NCBI RefSeq assembly: GCF_024298965.1 | Contig: NZ_CP085193.1 | Span: forward strand, 10,168,001 to 10,232,000 | Direction: 5' to 3' | DNA: 64,000 nt | Origin: Streptomyces rapamycinicus NRRL 5491 | Lineage (GTDB): Bacteria; Actinomycetota; Actinomycetes; Streptomycetales; Streptomycetaceae | Shown here: piece by piece, positions 17,746 through 25,759 of the stretch | Position numbering within the stretch: the stretch's first letter is position 1 | Layout: each line of letters opens with the position of its first letter | Notes under the pieces: generated by a model | What the model was told of the DNA's origin: nothing | The model's input: the letters and a program-made list of their open reading frames with translations, nothing else | The model's database searches: none | Position numbers and translations under genes: made by a program

Positions 17746-18224
17746 TGGAGCGCCCACATGACAACGAGCCGCACGAGCCGCACGAGGGAGACGAGCGGGA
17801 CGAGCGGGACGTCGAGACCGTCAGGACCGCGGCCCGCGCCTGGCTGGGGCTGAACACGCTCCTGATGGAGCGTTACAACCGCCGCAAGGCGGTCGCGGAG
17901 AGCCTCGGCATGAGCTTCAGCCGCGTCAGGGCGCTGCGCCGGGTCGCGGCCGGTCCGATCACCCTTCGCGAACTGGCCGAGCGGCTGGGCGCCGACCCGC
18001 CCTACACCTCCGTCATCGTCGACGACCTCGTACGGCGCGGCCTCGCCGAACGCATCACCAACCCGGCCGACCGCCGGTCCAAGCTGGTCCATCTCACCGA
18101 GGACGGCAAGGCGCTGGCCGCCCGTGCCGTCGCGATCCTCACCACCCCACCCGACGCCCTGCTCGCCCTGCCGATCGAGGACATCCAGGCGCTCGACCGG
18201 GTGGTGGCCAAGCTCCTCGACTGA
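17745..18224 (+). CDS. MarR family transcriptional regulator
   Basis: A 159-aa winged-helix protein. TLRELAERLGADPPYTSVIVDDLVRRGLAERITNPADRRSKLVHLTEDG is the MarR recognition helix and wing with the conserved Asp-Arg-Arg (seen). The first 25 residues are an unusual His/Glu/Asp-rich stretch made of short repeats (NEPHEPHE, DERDERD). ATG overlaps the transporter stop. It should autoregulate the operon through the palindromic site at 16251-16289. Confidence 0.92.
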   Translation: MERPHDNEPHEPHEGDERDERDVETVRTAARAWLGLNTLLMERYNRRKAVAESLGMSFSRVRALRRVAAGPITLRELAERLGADPPYTSVIVDDLVRRGLAERITNPADRRSKLVHLTEDGKALAARAVAILTTPPDALLALPIEDIQALDRVVAKLLD

Positions 18225-18261
18225 ACGAAACCGGCCGGAACGGCGCGTGAGCGTCAGGAGT

Positions 18262-18615
18262 TCATGGCGGCTCGCAGAATTCGTTGCCTTCGGGATCAGC
18301 GAGGATTGCCCAGCCCGACCCATCGGGATTTCGGTGATCGGCGACAAAGGTGGCGCCGAGGCCCAGCAGCCGGTCCACCTCCTGATCGCGCGAGGTCTCA
18401 GGGCGCAGGCACAGATGGATCCGGTTCTTGATCGTCTTGGCCTCGGGCACCTGGTTGAAGTGCAGCACTGGTCCCTCCGCCAGCAGCACCTGAGTCTCCC
18501 GGTCACCCGGTCCGTCCTCCGGATGCAGCGGACGGCCGGTCACCCCGCTCCAGAACCGGGCCAGCTCATAGGCGTCCGCACAGTCAATCGCCACGTTCTG
18601 CAATACCGAGACCAT
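18262..18615 (-). CDS. VOC family / glyoxalase-like domain protein
   Basis: A 117-aa single-module VOC protein: VLQNVAIDCADAYELARFWSGVTGRPLHPED at the N-terminus, then HLCLRPETSRDQEVDRLLGLGATFV and WAILADPEGNEFC (Glyoxalase_6 pattern) (seen). ATG 18615 follows a GGAAGG about 10 nt upstream. Members of this group are common in Streptomyces and mostly uncharacterised; some give antibiotic resistance by binding. No specific role is evident here. Confidence 0.85.
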   Translation of the reverse strand: MVSVLQNVAIDCADAYELARFWSGVTGRPLHPEDGPGDRETQVLLAEGPVLHFNQVPEAKTIKNRIHLCLRPETSRDQEVDRLLGLGATFVADHRNPDGSGWAILADPEGNEFCEPP

Positions 18616-18786
18616 GCATGCGAGCCTTCCTGATCTCCACGCCGAACGCCACCGAACGGAGCCGGTCGCCGCCGTCAGAGGCACGGGGAGGCTGCTGGAG
18701 TGGGAAAGGGCGTCGTGGGCCTCTCCGAGTGTGTGGAGGGCTGTCACGGCTCTGTACTCCTGACGAAGCACGGCAGCAATGCGGCG

Positions 18787-18801
18787 TACGGTGGCAGCGT
18801 G
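18787..18801 (+). promoter_or_regulatory. -10 element and probable leaderless start
   Basis: TACGGT (18787-18792) lies 6 nt before the GTG at 18799, so transcription would begin at or next to the start codon. A CTGACG possible -35 is at 18760-18765 with a long 21-nt spacer. No ribosome site is visible before the GTG. Confidence 0.5.
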
Positions 18802-20013
18802 GCAAACGAACACCTGGGGCGGACACTGCGCCGGCTGCGCCGTCTGGCCGCCCTGACGCAAGAAGAACTGGCCGAGCGTTCCGTCGTGTCCGTCGATGTG
18901 ATCCGTCAGCTCGAACAGGGGCGGAAGCACTCGGCACGCCTCCCCACGCTGCACGCGCTGGCGAACGGTCTCGGTGTGGAGCTGACCACCCTCCTGGGTG
19001 ACCCTCCTGCGGTCTCCTCGACAGGCGAGAACGATGGGCCGCGCTTCGTGGCCGTGCGCCGCGCCATCATGCCCGCGCTCTGGGGACCGGAGCCGGAGCC
19101 GCCCGGGCCCGACTTCTCGTTGGACCGTCTGCGCGAGCAGATCGCGGACGGTTGGACCCAGTATCACGCCGCAGAGTTCGAGACGGTGATGAAGTCATTG
19201 CCGGAATTGATCTCGGATGCGCACACTGCCACGGCCTCGGGCGACGACGCCGACCGCAGGGCGGGTTTCGCGGCTCTGGGCAAGGTGCTTCAGCTCGCAG
19301 GGCATGTCGCCGTGCGGATGGGCAAGACGGACCTTGCCCTGACGAGCCTGGAGCGCGCGGTAGACGCTGCGGGACAGTCCTCCGATCCGCTGCTTCTGCC
19401 GATGATCGTCAACTCCATGGCATGGACCTACCAGCGGCAGGGACGACTGGAGGACGCGTTGGGCATCGCGCTCCGTGCCGCCGACGACATGACGAACGCT
19501 GTCCACACCGGGACGGCTGACGGCCTGAAGGTGTGGGGAGCGTTGACCATGAGCGCGGCCACGTCGGCCGCGAGAAGTGGCGACTACGAGCGCGCGGCGG
19601 CGATGATGGAGACGGCAGAGAAGGAAGCCGTTCGGGTCTCGAAGCTGTCCGAAAGCGGTGACAACCGCATGGTCAGCGTCTTCAGCCCATCGTCGGTCCG
19701 GATCGAACGTGTCCGTCTTGCTGTCCAGTATGGGCACCCCGAAGAGGCCTTGAAGCTGGCCAAGGGTATGCGCTTGTCGAAGGATACCCCGCCGTCCTGG
19801 CGGACGTGGCTGCTGCTGGACGTGGCCCGAGCCCACACGGACGTAGGGGACGCGGGGGGAGCCGTGAATACCCTGGAGTCCCTGCGCCGGGTGGCGCCGA
19901 CGTGGATGCAGCACCACACGTTGGCCGTGGCCATCGTGCGCGACCTGTGGGCGTTGCCCAACCACCCGCCAGGGCTGCGCCCACTGGCTGAGTTCCTGGG
20001 GGTTGGCGAATAG
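18799..20013 (+). CDS. XRE family regulator with TPR-like C-terminal domain
   Basis: A 404-aa protein. The HTH is at about residues 5-60 (LGRTLRRLRRLAALTQEELAERSVVSVDVIRQLEQGRKHSARLPTL), and the remaining 330 residues are helical repeat-like (ALGKVLQLAGHVAVRMGKTDLALTSLERAVDAA and similar), resembling the peptide-binding TPR domains of Streptomyces XRE regulators (seen/known). It precedes a small RsbW-like ATPase gene, a combination that recurs in Streptomyces genomes. The role is likely developmental or signal-responsive, but no target can be named. Confidence 0.87.
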   Translation: MANEHLGRTLRRLRRLAALTQEELAERSVVSVDVIRQLEQGRKHSARLPTLHALANGLGVELTTLLGDPPAVSSTGENDGPRFVAVRRAIMPALWGPEPEPPGPDFSLDRLREQIADGWTQYHAAEFETVMKSLPELISDAHTATASGDDADRRAGFAALGKVLQLAGHVAVRMGKTDLALTSLERAVDAAGQSSDPLLLPMIVNSMAWTYQRQGRLEDALGIALRAADDMTNAVHTGTADGLKVWGALTMSAATSAARSGDYERAAAMMETAEKEAVRVSKLSESGDNRMVSVFSPSSVRIERVRLAVQYGHPEEALKLAKGMRLSKDTPPSWRTWLLLDVARAHTDVGDAGGAVNTLESLRRVAPTWMQHHTLAVAIVRDLWALPNHPPGLRPLAEFLGVGE

Positions 20014-20083
20014 CGTTCTGAAACTAGGATGTTGCGCCCCTGTCACCCTTCTTGGCACGTCGCTTACATGAGTGGTCACTGCC

Positions 20084-20113
20084 CCGCAGCCTTGTGAACA
20101 GCCGGGGCTGCGG
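20084..20113 (+). terminator. Hairpin between XRE and ATPase genes
   Basis: CCGCAGCC (20084-20091) and GGCTGCGG (20106-20113) form a perfect 8-bp stem with a 14-nt loop. No U-run follows, so termination may be partial. Confidence 0.5.
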
Positions 20114-20135
20114 TCGACCCGAAAGAGCAATTGAC

Positions 20136-20597
20136 GTGCCAAAATTCACGGACGCGCGGTCACGAAAGCAGCCTCGACAATGTCTGCCGCTCACCATAGC
20201 CCGCCCTACTGGGCACCCTGGCTACAGCGAGACCCTGCCGCGTGAACCAGAGAGCGCGGTCACAGCCCGGCGCCTGGTACGCGTCGCCTTCGCAACATGG
20301 CGCCTGGAAGAACTGGCCGAGGTCGCGGCTTTAATCGCCTCCGAGCTGGTGACCAACGCCGTGAAGCACGCCCAGAGTAATTACATCCGGGTCACGGTCA
20401 CCCGGCTCGAGGCAACTCGGGTGCGCATCGGGGTGGTGGACAAATCGAAGAGACGCCCGGTGCCTCGGGAGTCGGGCGCGGAGGACGAGAGTGGGCGCGG
20501 CCTCGCGCTCGTGGCCGCGCTGGCTGAGGAGTGGGGCACCGATCCGCTGCCGTGGGGCAAGCGGGTGTGGGCGGAGCTGCACGGGAAGGAAAACTGA
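20136..20597 (+). CDS. ATP-binding protein, RsbW-like (HATPase_c_2)
   Basis: About 153 aa. The GHKL ATPase N-box is IASELVTNAVKHA and the G-box is ESGRGLALVAALAEEWG, with VDKSKRRP between them (seen). Proteins of this type act as anti-sigma-factor kinases or partner XRE regulators in Streptomyces. GTG 20136 gives a typical length; an upstream ATG at 20052 is also in frame. It follows the XRE gene with a hairpin between. Start uncertain. Confidence 0.8.
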   Translation: MPKFTDARSRKQPRQCLPLTIARPTGHPGYSETLPREPESAVTARRLVRVAFATWRLEELAEVAALIASELVTNAVKHAQSNYIRVTVTRLEATRVRIGVVDKSKRRPVPRESGAEDESGRGLALVAALAEEWGTDPLPWGKRVWAELHGKEN

Positions 20598-20704
20598 CCT
20601 GGGCTTTGCGGTGGTCCCGCGCCCAGTTTGGTAACGCTGCCGTTCGGCGGATGCGACGCGAGGATCTCGGCGATGGCTCTTCGAGCGGTACAGCCTGGAT
20701 CCGG

Positions 20705-21424
20705 TCAGTCCAGGCCGTGGTCGCGGGCGTAGCGGGTGGCCGCGACGCGGTCGCGGGAGCCGGTCTTGGTGAAGACCCGGTTGATGTGGGTCTTCACGGT
20801 GTTGCCGCTCAGGAAGAGGGCGGTGGCGATCTCCGCGTTGGTCATACCGCGTGCCATCAGCGTGAGGATCTCCGCCTCACGACGGGTGAGCCCGTCCGGA
20901 AGCGGCCGGTCGGCGGCGTCGGGCCCCCGGGGAGGGGTGTCGGGCCCCGGACGAGCGGCGTCGGGCCCCGGGGGAGGGGCGCTGGGAGCGCTCGCCGCGG
21001 CGAGCAGGGTGGCCTGGACCCTGGGGTCGAGGACGGAGAGCCCCGCGACGGCGCTGTGCAGCGTACGGGCGATGTGCAGGCGGTCCGCGTCCTTGGTGAG
21101 GTAGGCGCGGGCCCCGGCTCGGAGCGTCTCCAGGACGGAGGTGTCGTCGGCGTAGGTGGTCAGGACGACGACGGCGACCTCGGGGTGCTCGGCGGTGAGC
21201 CGGCGGGTGGCCTCGGTGCCGTCGAGCACCGGCATGTGCAGGTCGAGCAGGATCGCGTCCGGGTGGTGCTCGGCGACCTGGTCGAGCGCCTGTTGTCCGT
21301 TGGCCGCCGAGCCGACGACGTCGATGTCCGGCAGCAGGTCGAGCATGAGGACCAGCCCCTCCCGGACGCTGGCCTGGTCGTCGGCGACCACGATCCGCAG
21401 CGGCCGGGTGTCCTGGGCGCTCAT
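20705..21424 (-). CDS. NarL/LuxR-family response regulator
   Basis: A 239-aa two-domain regulator. Receiver domain: acidic pair Asp15/Asp16, phosphoacceptor Asp61 in LLDLHMPVLDG, and Lys in LTKDADR. The C-terminal LuxR HTH is LTRREAEILTLMARGMTNAEIATALFLSGNTVKTHINRVFTKTG (seen). The linker (about 145-180) is Pro/Gly/Asp-rich and repetitive (PGPDAARPGPDTPPRGPDAA). ATG 21424 overlaps the kinase stop by 4 nt. It works with the adjacent histidine kinase. Confidence 0.95.
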   Translation of the reverse strand: MSAQDTRPLRIVVADDQASVREGLVLMLDLLPDIDVVGSAANGQQALDQVAEHHPDAILLDLHMPVLDGTEATRRLTAEHPEVAVVVLTTYADDTSVLETLRAGARAYLTKDADRLHIARTLHSAVAGLSVLDPRVQATLLAAASAPSAPPPGPDAARPGPDTPPRGPDAADRPLPDGLTRREAEILTLMARGMTNAEIATALFLSGNTVKTHINRVFTKTGSRDRVAATRYARDHGLD

Positions 21425-22704
21425 CGCGGCACCTCGGCCCGGACGCGCCACTGCCCGTCCCGTACGCCCGCGTCGAGTGTGCCGCCCAGCAGCAGGAGGC
21501 GCTCGCGCATCCCGGTGAGACCGTAGCCGCCGTCGACGGTGGCGAACGCGGGTGGCCGCCGAGGGGATGGGGGTGCGCCGAGCGGGTTGTCGACGGTGAG
21601 CGTCACGTGTTCGTCCTCATACGTCAGGGCGACCTCCACCGGCTGGGCGGGGGCGTGTTTGGCGGCGTTGGTCAGGGCTTCCTGCGCGGTACGGAAGAGG
21701 GGGAGTGCCTGGTCCGCCGGGAGCGGGGAGGGCTCGCCCTCGACCCTGAGCCGTACCGGAACGCCGTGCCGCTGCCGGTGGGTGTCCGCCATCGTGCCCA
21801 GTTCCTCGTCGAGCGGCGCGAGGTCGGAGCGCAGGGCGTGCACCGCGCGGCGGGTCTCGGCGAGCCCGTCGGCGGTCAGCCGCCGCGCTCCGTCGAGCAC
21901 GGTGACGGCCCGGTCGATGTCCCGGTGATCCGTCAGCAGGGCACTGGCGGCCTGGATCTGGATGCTCAGGGCGCCCAGCGAATGGGCCAGTACGTCATGG
22001 ATCTCACGGGCGATCCGGGTGCGTTCGTCCAGTACGGCCACCCGGCGCTGCTCCGCGCGGAGCAGTTCGCTCTGGGCGAGCATGGCGGCCGATTGCTCGG
22101 CGCGTATCCGGTAGGCGCGCCGGTTGTGGCCTGCGACCAGGACCAGCGCCACCAGCATCGGATAGCCCAGTGCGAACCCGCGGCTCGCCCCGGCGACCAG
22201 GACCCCGGTCTCCAGGGCCACCACCGTGCAGCCCGCCACGGCCCAGCCCACCGGGAGGCTCAGCTCGGTGCCCAGGTGCATGACGGCCATCAGCGACAGG
22301 CCGATGAGTGCTCCGGAGTGCGGGAAGGCGCTGGCGTAGCCGGAGAGGGCGGCGGCGCCGCCGAGCAGGACCCGCATCCGCGGCGCGCGCCTCGCGGCCT
22401 CGTCGCCGAGGGTGTGGGTGAGCTCCCACAGCAGCAGCGCCAACCCGCCCAGCGCGTACGTGACGACGGCCAGGGTCACCGCCCCGGGCCCGGCCGGAGG
22501 GACCGTGAAGGTGTGCAGACCGATGAACGCGTACGCGCCGGCCCTCATCAGCCATGACACCGTACGCAGCACGGATGCAGGATAGCGGCCCCAGGACCGC
22601 TCGGCCGCGGCGCCGGGGTGTTCCTCGTCATGGGCCGGGGGTCCTGCTGTTCCGTCGTCTCGTGTGGGGGCCGCGGGCGCGCCTGCCGGGTGCCGTCCGG
22701 TCAT
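21421..22704 (-). CDS. Sensor histidine kinase (HisKA_3 family)
   Basis: A 427-aa membrane kinase. There are 5-6 TM segments between about residues 48 and 195, then the dimerisation/phosphoacceptor motif RTRIAREIHDVLAHSLGALSIQ with His236, and a HATPase domain with EALTNAAKHA and DGGYGLTGMRERL (seen). The extracellular loops are very short, so it probably senses a signal in or at the membrane. ATGA overlaps on both sides couple it to the DUF1453-like gene and the response regulator. Confidence 0.95.
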   Translation of the reverse strand: MTGRHPAGAPAAPTRDDGTAGPPAHDEEHPGAAAERSWGRYPASVLRTVSWLMRAGAYAFIGLHTFTVPPAGPGAVTLAVVTYALGGLALLLWELTHTLGDEAARRAPRMRVLLGGAAALSGYASAFPHSGALIGLSLMAVMHLGTELSLPVGWAVAGCTVVALETGVLVAGASRGFALGYPMLVALVLVAGHNRRAYRIRAEQSAAMLAQSELLRAEQRRVAVLDERTRIAREIHDVLAHSLGALSIQIQAASALLTDHRDIDRAVTVLDGARRLTADGLAETRRAVHALRSDLAPLDEELGTMADTHRQRHGVPVRLRVEGEPSPLPADQALPLFRTAQEALTNAAKHAPAQPVEVALTYEDEHVTLTVDNPLGAPPSPRRPPAFATVDGGYGLTGMRERLLLLGGTLDAGVRDGQWRVRAEVPR

Positions 22705-23345
22705 CGCCGTCCCCGGCGGTCCCGGTCGCGTAGGCCGTCACACGCCGACCGGTCATACGATCCCGTGGGCCGGGGCTGCCGCCCGGGCCGCTCCGCGCCG
22801 GGCGCCGACGGTTCGCCCGACCCGCCCAGCAGTCCCGCCAGCGCACCCCGCACATCGAAGGGGCGGCCGTCCTTCTCCGGCGCGAACGGCACACCGGAGG
22901 CGAGGGCGCGCGGTGTGACGACGGCGGCCTGGCCGAGCCGGTTGAGGCCGAGCAGCATCAGGATGGGTGCCGAGGAGCCCGCCACGGGAGCGTGCAGCGC
23001 CATGGCGACGACCGTCAGCACGACCCGCGAGACCACCAGCGCGAGCCACAGCCACAGTCCGTACACCGGCATCCGCGCCCACAGCACCCCGTCGCGCGGC
23101 TCCAACCGCAGCAGCGCTCCCTGGGCGGTGCCGATTCCGGCCGCGATCACCGCGCTGATGACGAGGCATGCCAGATCGGTCGTGGTGAGGTGGCGGCCGC
23201 CCTTGCCGAGGCTGGTGAAACCGATGACGGCGAGGATCGCGGGAAGCAGGATCAGCCGCTTGCCGCGCAGCGGTTCGCCGCGTAGCTGACGTGCGATGAC
23301 GAAGATCACGATGGCGATCGCGGCCAGCGCTTGCAGCACGTTCAC
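22701..23345 (-). CDS. DUF1453/CcdC-like integral membrane protein
   Basis: A 214-aa protein with about five TM helices (VLQALAAIAIVIFVIARQL, LILLPAILAVIGF, LACLVISAVIAAGIGTAQG, YGLWLWLALVVSRVVLTVV) followed by a charged cytoplasmic tail. GTG 23345 has GGGAG 7 nt upstream. It heads the operon with the histidine kinase (4-nt overlap) and may modulate the kinase. The pattern Arg-Gly-x-x-Leu plus LEPRDG and an RMPVYG loop resembles DUF1453. Function unknown. Confidence 0.75.
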   Translation of the reverse strand: MNVLQALAAIAIVIFVIARQLRGEPLRGKRLILLPAILAVIGFTSLGKGGRHLTTTDLACLVISAVIAAGIGTAQGALLRLEPRDGVLWARMPVYGLWLWLALVVSRVVLTVVAMALHAPVAGSSAPILMLLGLNRLGQAAVVTPRALASGVPFAPEKDGRPFDVRGALAGLLGGSGEPSAPGAERPGRQPRPTGSYDRSACDGLRDRDRRGRR

Positions 23346-23426
23346 TGGAGGACTCCCGTCGGCCACGCTTCGGTCGCGTACGCCTGTTGACTCGCCCCGA
23401 GGCTAGGAAGGCCCGCGGGGCACCGC

Positions 23427-23536
23427 GTCACCCCGAGCGGTGACCTCCGGGGTGATCCGCGGGGTGATCCGCGGGTGACACCGGCGCCGGGAACCGGTAC
23501 CACCGGGCGGCCGAAGCGATCACCCCGGAGGTCACC
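23427..23536. promoter_or_regulatory. GGTGAYC-motif array between divergent membrane-protein operons
   Basis: The gap contains a perfect 19-bp inverted repeat, GGTGACCTCCGGGGTGATC at 23439-23457 and its complement at 23518-23536, 60 nt apart. GTCACC-N6-GGTGAC is at 23427-23444. GGGGTGATCCGC is directly repeated at 23449-23460 and 23461-23472, followed by GGGTGACA. In all, six GGTGA(T/C)-type copies occur in both orientations. A cooperative operator array is the simplest reading; the adjacent response regulator is a candidate binder. Confidence 0.65.
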
Positions 23537-23625
23537 CCGTGCTACGGCGCGTGCGAAGGCGTACCGGCACCAATCTGAGCGAGCCGAATCCGCGGCAAAC
23601 CGTCCACCGAGAGGCTCGCCATCCC

Positions 23626-24159
23626 ATGTCCACCATCGGTCAAGCCATGATCATCAACGCTGCGGTCCTGATCGCCGTCCTGGAGGCGGACCTCGGGCCC
23701 CACCGCAAGATCGGGAAGCTGCGCATCCTGCGGCCGCCGCTGATGACCGCCGCGATCGTCCCCCTCTTCATCAAGAGTCCGGCCACCCAGGGCTCCGGCC
23801 TGGCGCTCGAACTCGCCGCCGTCGTCGCGGGGTTGATCGTCGGCCTGCTGGCGATGACCTTCACCACGGTCTACACCAGCCCCACGACCGGCAAGCCGGT
23901 CAGCCGTGCGGGCTTCGCCTACGCGGCGCTGTGGATCGTCGTGATCGGCGCACGGGCCGCGTTCTCGTACGGATCGGAGCACTGGTTCGCCCGGCAGCTG
24001 GGCCGGTGGATGGTCGACCACCAGGTGACCGCCGACGCCCTCACCGACGCGCTGCTGCTGATGGCCGTGGCGATGACGCTCACCCGCACCATCGGACTCG
24101 CCACGCGAGCGGCCACCGCCGGCCGCCGGGTGCCGGCCGCCGGGCCCGCGGCCGAGTAG
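23626..24159 (+). CDS. DUF1453-like membrane protein, possible paralogue of the divergent gene
   Basis: A 177-aa protein with about four to five TM helices (MIINAAVLIAVLEA, PPLMTAAIVPLFI, LELAAVVAGLIVGLLAMTF, FAYAALWIVVIGARAAF, ALLLMAVAMTLTRTIG). Its layout (early charged R-K-L-R loop, helix pair, YTSPTTGKPVSRAG loop) parallels the 22701-23345 product (seen by eye). ATG 23626 is chosen over 23539 because the upstream part is Arg-rich and non-hydrophobic; GAGAGG is 11 nt upstream. No function is known. Confidence 0.7.
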   Translation: MSTIGQAMIINAAVLIAVLEADLGPHRKIGKLRILRPPLMTAAIVPLFIKSPATQGSGLALELAAVVAGLIVGLLAMTFTTVYTSPTTGKPVSRAGFAYAALWIVVIGARAAFSYGSEHWFARQLGRWMVDHQVTADALTDALLLMAVAMTLTRTIGLATRAATAGRRVPAAGPAAE

Positions 24160-24226
24160 CGGTGGCGTGCGGTAAACGAGACCACAATGAGGTTCGCCTT
24201 GTCCCGTCTCGTCGGATCGGAGAGAC

Positions 24227-24895
24227 ATGCAGCCCGGACAGGATGAAGAAGTGACCGACGCCGCGGAGCTCGCGGCGCGGCTGCGCCACGTCTTCTGGAT
24301 CGGTGGCGGGAGTGGCGCGGGCAAGTCGACCATCGCCCGCCGGCTCGCCGACCGCTACGGGTGGCGGCTCTACGCGACCGACGATGTGATGCGGGACCAC
24401 GCCGGGCGGGCCACCCCCGAGGAGGCGCCGTACCTGCATCAGTTCATCGCCATGGACATGGACGAGCGATGGGTGAACCGGTCTCCGGAGGTCATGCTCG
24501 AGACGTTCCACTGGTTCCGGGGTGAGGGCTTCGGCCTGATCGTCGAAGACCTCCTCCGCCTGCCGCCGGAGCCCTGCGTCGTCGTCGAGGGGTTCCGGCT
24601 GCTCCCGCACCTCGTGAGGCCGCTGCTCGACGCTCCCCAGCACGCGGTCTGGCTCATTCCGACTCCCGATTTCCGGCAGGCCGCCATCCGGAGCCGGTCC
24701 GTACCGGGGGAAGGGTTCGTCTGGAGGACCAGCGATCCGGTGCGGGCCGGCCGCAACCTCGCCGAACGGGACCGCATGTTCACCGCGCGCGTCGAGGAGG
24801 AGGCCGAGCGGCTCCGGCTGCGCACCATCGAAGTCGACACCGTGACGACGGAGGACGATCTCGCCGAGCGCGTGACCAGGGCGTTCCGGCTCTGA
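24227..24895 (+). CDS. P-loop nucleotide kinase-like / AAA family ATPase
   Basis: A 222-aa protein with Walker A IGGGSGAGKST near residue 28, followed by ATDDVMRDHAG, and VVVEGFRLLPHLV as a likely Walker B strand. The C-terminal half has charged helices (RNLAERDRMFTARVEEEAERL) as a lid (seen). It resembles small-molecule or uridine-kinase-like proteins. ATG 24227 has GGAGAG only 2 nt away; GTG 24251 with AGGA 7 nt upstream is equally plausible and also keeps the P-loop. The substrate is unknown. Confidence 0.75.
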   Translation: MQPGQDEEVTDAAELAARLRHVFWIGGGSGAGKSTIARRLADRYGWRLYATDDVMRDHAGRATPEEAPYLHQFIAMDMDERWVNRSPEVMLETFHWFRGEGFGLIVEDLLRLPPEPCVVVEGFRLLPHLVRPLLDAPQHAVWLIPTPDFRQAAIRSRSVPGEGFVWRTSDPVRAGRNLAERDRMFTARVEEEAERLRLRTIEVDTVTTEDDLAERVTRAFRL

Positions 24896-24928
24896 CGTGA
24901 TGACTCCCGCGGCCGCCTCGCCCCGGGC

Positions 24929-25621
24929 TCACTTGGTGAAGACCGCCCGCGCGATCTCATCGGGCGCGGCGCTCGTCCCGGCGAGCGGTTCCCCGGCCGC
25001 GGACCAGATGCCCGAACGGCCGGACGTGCGGTCGAAGCCGCCCCCGGTCGGACCCGCGAAGGCCGCCGTGGCGACCCACACACCGTGGTCGGCGGCGACC
25101 CGGCGGGCGCGCTCGCCGTGGAGCCCGGCCTCGTGTTCGGCGTGGACGACGCCGGCCACGTAGCCGTCGATCCCCATCGCCGCCGTCTTCGCGGCGTGCT
25201 CGGGGAAACCGGTGTCGCGGCAGACGGCGAGCCCCAGCCGCCACTCGTCCACGTCGATCACGGCGGGCTCCCCGGGCACGAAGTGGATGGCCTCGCTGCG
25301 GTGCAGGTGGACCTTGCCGTAGACCACCCGTGCGCCGTCTCCGTCCAACGCCAGGATGCCGATGCGCGGCCCCGCCACCGGCGCGCCGACCAGGGCGAGC
25401 GTCCCGGTCTCGGCGCACGCGGCGACGATCGGGGCAAGCCGTTCATCGTCCGGGGCGACCGGCGTCGCGTCCAGCTCGTATCCGGTCAGCGACATCTCGG
25501 GGAAGACCACCACCCGCGCGCCCGCCGCCCGGACGGCCTCCGCGTGGGCCACCGCGTTGGCCGCCACGTCATGAGCGGCGCACCTCGGCTGCGCCACCGC
25601 GACGCTCAACGGCCGTGCCAC
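24929..25621 (-). CDS. Carbon-nitrogen hydrolase (nitrilase superfamily)
   Basis: A 230-aa protein with the complete Glu-Lys-Cys triad: Glu42 in VVFPEMSLTGYE, Lys103 in VYGKVHLHRSE and Cys134 in LAVCRDTGFPE (seen). Cytoplasmic amidase or nitrilase; omega-amidase-like and carbamoyl-amide hydrolases share this layout. GTG 25621 follows GGGGAG by 6 nt. It stands alone next to the polyol cluster, and convergent with the P-loop gene. Confidence 0.9.
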   Translation of the reverse strand: MARPLSVAVAQPRCAAHDVAANAVAHAEAVRAAGARVVVFPEMSLTGYELDATPVAPDDERLAPIVAACAETGTLALVGAPVAGPRIGILALDGDGARVVYGKVHLHRSEAIHFVPGEPAVIDVDEWRLGLAVCRDTGFPEHAAKTAAMGIDGYVAGVVHAEHEAGLHGERARRVAADHGVWVATAAFAGPTGGGFDRTSGRSGIWSAAGEPLAGTSAAPDEIARAVFTK

Positions 25622-25759
25622 CCCGAACTCCCCTCGTCGAGTCGCACGATCAGCGTATCCGAGCCGGTGCCGCGGACACCGCCGAAATCCGGCGGAGGCA
25701 CTGCGCCGGCAGCCCGACCTCATGGTCGGCCTGCCGGCGCGGGGCCCGCCTACCGAACC

